Positions 61,663 to 64,000 of a stretch of 64,000 bases of DNA are shown here, piece by piece. The stretch covers positions 27,253 through 91,252 of the forward strand of contig NZ_LKDW01000016.1 of the NCBI RefSeq assembly GCF_001401805.1, written 5' to 3'. Source of the DNA: Pseudoalteromonas sp. P1-25 (GTDB taxonomy: Bacteria > Pseudomonadota > Gammaproteobacteria > Enterobacterales > Alteromonadaceae). The first letter of the stretch is position 1; each line of letters starts with the position of its first letter. Made by a program: the position numbers and the translations under genes. A model generated the notes under the pieces. The model did not search any database. It was given only the letters and a program-made list of their open reading frames with translations, and was not told where the DNA came from.

Positions 61663-64000
61663 ATGCGCGGTTTAGCTTCACTTATTATATTAGCGTCTGC
61701 ATTGGTAGTAACTCCAATTTACTCTCAAGACAGCACCCAATTAAAGGGGCCAAAAGGCGCTGACTATGGTGCGCAAGGGCGATCAATAGGGCCTATAAAG
61801 CCAACCGATACACTATGGCGTATTGCTGCCAAAGTACGCCCAGATAATTCAGTTAGTATCTACCAAGTTATGCAAGCCTTGTATAACAAAAACCCTAATT
61901 CATTTTTAGAACAAAACCTAAACCACATGCAAAGTGGTGCCTATTTAAAAATACCCACTTTAGCGGAAATTAGACGCGTAGATCCACAGCTTGCTAAACA
62001 GCGCTCAGAGCAAGACGACGCGCTGTGGGAAAAAAAGAAAAATGGCACACTAACCACCAGTGAAATTAACGCTGCGCAAACTAAAGTTACTCAAGCACGT
62101 AAAGCCGATGTTGACGACGCTAAAAAAGAAATTCAAAAAGAATTAAATGAAATAAAAACGCAGCAAGGTAATAAACTTGTAGAGCTGCAGCAGCAATTTA
62201 AAAGTTCGGTTAATAATGTAGAAGAAATATTAGCTGAAAATAATAATCTCAAAAAGCAACTGTCGGGCATTTCAAAAGAACTAGCTAATGTAAAAGAGCA
62301 ACTAGGCCAAGACAGCGAAATTCAAAAACAGTTAAAAGAACTCATTGAAAAGCAAAATGAAATAATTGCGCAACAAAAAGTACAAGAAGTACCAAAAGAA
62401 GAACCTTTTGACTTAGGCGCTTTCATGTCTAAACCGCTTGTACTTATTTTATTAATGACCATTCCTGCATTATTAATTATTTTTGCTGTGGTGATGTTTT
62501 TACGAAAGCGCACCAACAAAGATGAGGAAACGCAAGATGACGACGACTTTCTACCACAAACGCCCAGCTTTACCGAAGGCGAGCCGCAAAGTAATGATGC
62601 GCCAGACGATCCAATCATTCCTGACCCTCTTGATGATTTAGATATTCAACTTGATGACAATCATAGCGACGATATTTTGCCAGAGGGTGATATTGCATTT
62701 GACGATTCTCTTGATGATGCGTTAGACGAGGAATTTTCTGATACTGAAAACTTGCTCGATCAAGACGAATTAGAAAGCTTATTAAGTGATGATATTGTTT
62801 TTGATGATGAAGGCGGTGCAGGAGACGAGTTAGATATTTTCATGCAGCAGGGCTTTGATGAGCCTGTAGATGAGAAACCAGAGGATGAAATTGACCTCGA
62901 TTTAGGTGATGCAAAAGAGTCAGACGATATTTTAAGCAGCGATGATCTAGACGATTTATTTGATGAGGACGATAGCTTACCTGAAATTGACTTGCCTGAG
63001 GTTGAGCAACCGAGTGTTGATAGTAATGTCGAAAGCAATGATGAGTTGGCCGCCTTAAGCGAAGAGCTTGCCCAAGAAGAAGGCGATGACTTTGATATTG
63101 ATGAATTATTAGATCAACAAGCTGATACAGACTCACCAAAAGACGATGACTTTGACTTAGACGACATAGACAGCTTAATTGATGAAGCGAGTGATACCAC
63201 CGATACGGCCTCTGCTGATGCACTCGTTGAAGAAAACGACGACTTTGATTTAGGTGACATTGATAGCCTAATTGATGAAGCGGGCGACACACCAGATGAA
63301 ACCCCAGCTGATGCGCTCGTTGAACAGAGCGATGACTTTGATTTAGATGACATAGACAGCCTAATTGATGAAGCGGGCGACACACCTGATGAAACCCCGG
63401 CTGATGCACTCGTTGAAGAAAGCGATGATTTTGATTTAGATGACATAGACAGCCTAATCGATGACGCGGGCGACACACCTGATGAAACCCCAGCTGATGC
63501 GCTCGTTGAAGAAAGCGATGACTTTGATTTAGATGACATAGACAGTCTAATTGATGAAGCGGGCGACACACCTGATGAAACCCCGGCTGATGCACTCGTT
63601 GAAGAAAGCGATGACTTTGATTTAGATGATATAGACGGTCTAATTGATGACGCGGGCGACACACCTGATGAAACCTCAGCTGATGCACTCGTTGAAGAAA
63701 GCGATGACTTTGATTTAGATGACATAGACAGCCTAATTGATGAAGTTGAAGATTCACCTGCAGCTCAAGTAACAACAGATAATGATACAGAGCGAGATAT
63801 AGATAGCGCTTTGGCTGATTCTGTTGAAGAACTGGCTGATGCACAGAGCGATTTTAACGAAGATGATATTGAAACTTTAGCGTCTTCACTTATTGATGAA
63901 CCAGAGCTAGGAGAACCTGAGCTTGTAGAAGAACCTGAACTTGTAGAAGAACCTGAGCTTGTAGAAGAACCTGAACTTGTAGAAGAACCTGAGCTTGTAG
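61663..64000 (+). CDS. fimV: FimV/HubP-like polar organiser protein (3' end outside window)
   Basis: Inner-membrane, peptidoglycan-binding landmark protein that places polar structures such as flagella, pili and chemotaxis arrays in Vibrio (HubP), Pseudomonas (FimV) and Shewanella. At least 779 residues are seen, with no stop before the window ends. The order is: signal peptide (1-21), a LysM-like FimV domain (about 44-105: TLWRIAAKVRPDN, YQVMQALYNKNP), coiled coil (about 140-235), membrane segment (about 258-281: PLVLILLMTIPALLIIFAVV), then a very acidic cytoplasmic region with tandem repeats. The pairing with asd upstream matches other gammaproteobacteria. The MotY homologue in this window implies a polar flagellum, which fits. 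Confidence 0.88.
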   Translation, partial: MRGLASLIILASALVVTPIYSQDSTQLKGPKGADYGAQGRSIGPIKPTDTLWRIAAKVRPDNSVSIYQVMQALYNKNPNSFLEQNLNHMQSGAYLKIPTLAEIRRVDPQLAKQRSEQDDALWEKKKNGTLTTSEINAAQTKVTQARKADVDDAKKEIQKELNEIKTQQGNKLVELQQQFKSSVNNVEEILAENNNLKKQLSGISKELANVKEQLGQDSEIQKQLKELIEKQNEIIAQQKVQEVPKEEPFDLGAFMSKPLVLILLMTIPALLIIFAVVMFLRKRTNKDEETQDDDDFLPQTPSFTEGEPQSNDAPDDPIIPDPLDDLDIQLDDNHSDDILPEGDIAFDDSLDDALDEEFSDTENLLDQDELESLLSDDIVFDDEGGAGDELDIFMQQGFDEPVDEKPEDEIDLDLGDAKESDDILSSDDLDDLFDEDDSLPEIDLPEVEQPSVDSNVESNDELAALSEELAQEEGDDFDIDELLDQQADTDSPKDDDFDLDDIDSLIDEASDTTDTASADALVEENDDFDLGDIDSLIDEAGDTPDETPADALVEQSDDFDLDDIDSLIDEAGDTPDETPADALVEESDDFDLDDIDSLIDDAGDTPDETPADALVEESDDFDLDDIDSLIDEAGDTPDETPADALVEESDDFDLDDIDGLIDDAGDTPDETSADALVEESDDFDLDDIDSLIDEVEDSPAAQVTTDNDTERDIDSALADSVEELADAQSDFNEDDIETLASSLIDEPELGEPELVEEPELVEEPELVEEPELVEEPELV
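63145..63795 (+). repeat. In-frame tandem repeat of 93 bp in the FimV/HubP-like gene
   Basis: Seven units begin with DDFDLDDIDSLIDE at 63145, 63238, 63331, 63424, 63517, 63610 and 63703, each 93 bp (31 residues: DDFDLDDIDSLIDEAGDTPD, then ETPADALVEES). The middle copies are nearly identical at the DNA level, pointing to recent amplification. Such acidic repeats define the cytoplasmic part of HubP. Confidence 0.92.
63913..64000 (+). repeat. In-frame tandem repeat of 18 bp at the window end
   Basis: GAACCTGAGCTTGTAGAA repeats at 63913, 63931, 63949, 63967 and 63985 (cut by the window end), encoding EPELVE. Alternate copies differ by one base (GAG or GAA), giving a 36-bp higher-order unit. Confidence 0.92.

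Noticed and set aside
62840..63844. Long minus-strand frames (334 aa and 203 aa) within the FimV/HubP-like gene
   Set aside because: They are low-complexity shadows of the acidic tandem repeats on the other strand.

Overview
The window looks like chromosome of a marine gammaproteobacterium of the Alteromonadales, most likely Pseudoalteromonas or a close relative. This is an inference from the low GC content, a MotY (sodium-motor) homologue beside RNase T, the mnmC/fabB/pdxB/asd/fimV neighbourhood, and an ssrA gene with the tag peptide ANDDNYSLAA. No database search was possible.

Layout. (1) 1-6400, core chromosome: the 3' part of a gamma-glutamyltransferase, an aromatic amino-acid permease, motY divergent from rnt, and a FapA-like protein. 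(2) 6400-6756, ssrA (tmRNA). Its last 29 bp are repeated exactly at 37211-37239, so two islands appear to sit in tandem in the 3' end of ssrA. (3) Island 1, about 6757-37239: an IS91-like element with a partner recombinase, a cassette-like gene beside an attC-like site, integrase and excisionase, a plasmid-type replicon (Rep_3 initiator with 21-22 bp spaced iterons), a structured-RNA candidate, a cluster of hairpins, an unknown two-gene operon, then a same-strand defence block: hsdR-hsdM-hsdS, a nitrilase-fold protein, mcrB-mcrC, zorA-zorB-zorE and a small membrane/coiled-coil protein. The island ends with a WYL-domain regulator and an FtsZ paralogue separated by a near-perfect palindrome. (4) Island 2, about 37240-52868: a P4-type integrase, an unknown 388-aa protein, AlpA-like regulators, a YfjJ/inovirus-Gp2-like protein, then mrr-hsdM-hsdS-rhuM-DUF4145-hsdR and a YafO-type toxin with a short putative antitoxin. 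(5) 52900-64000, core chromosome again: hypothetical membrane protein, NAD(P)-binding protein, mnmC divergent from fabB, pdxB, asd, and a FimV/HubP-like polar protein cut by the window end, with two kinds of in-frame tandem repeat.

How the parts work together. The ssrA 3' end is an attachment site used twice, and each incoming element restores the tmRNA 3' end and brings its own hairpin terminator. The cargo is almost wholly host defence: two type I restriction-modification systems, two modification-dependent (type IV) nucleases (McrBC, Mrr), a type II-like Zorya system, a toxin-antitoxin pair and several uncharacterised proteins embedded in these operons. The strongest candidates for an undescribed system are the FtsZ paralogue under apparent control of the WYL regulator, and the nitrilase-fold protein placed between hsdS and mcrB.
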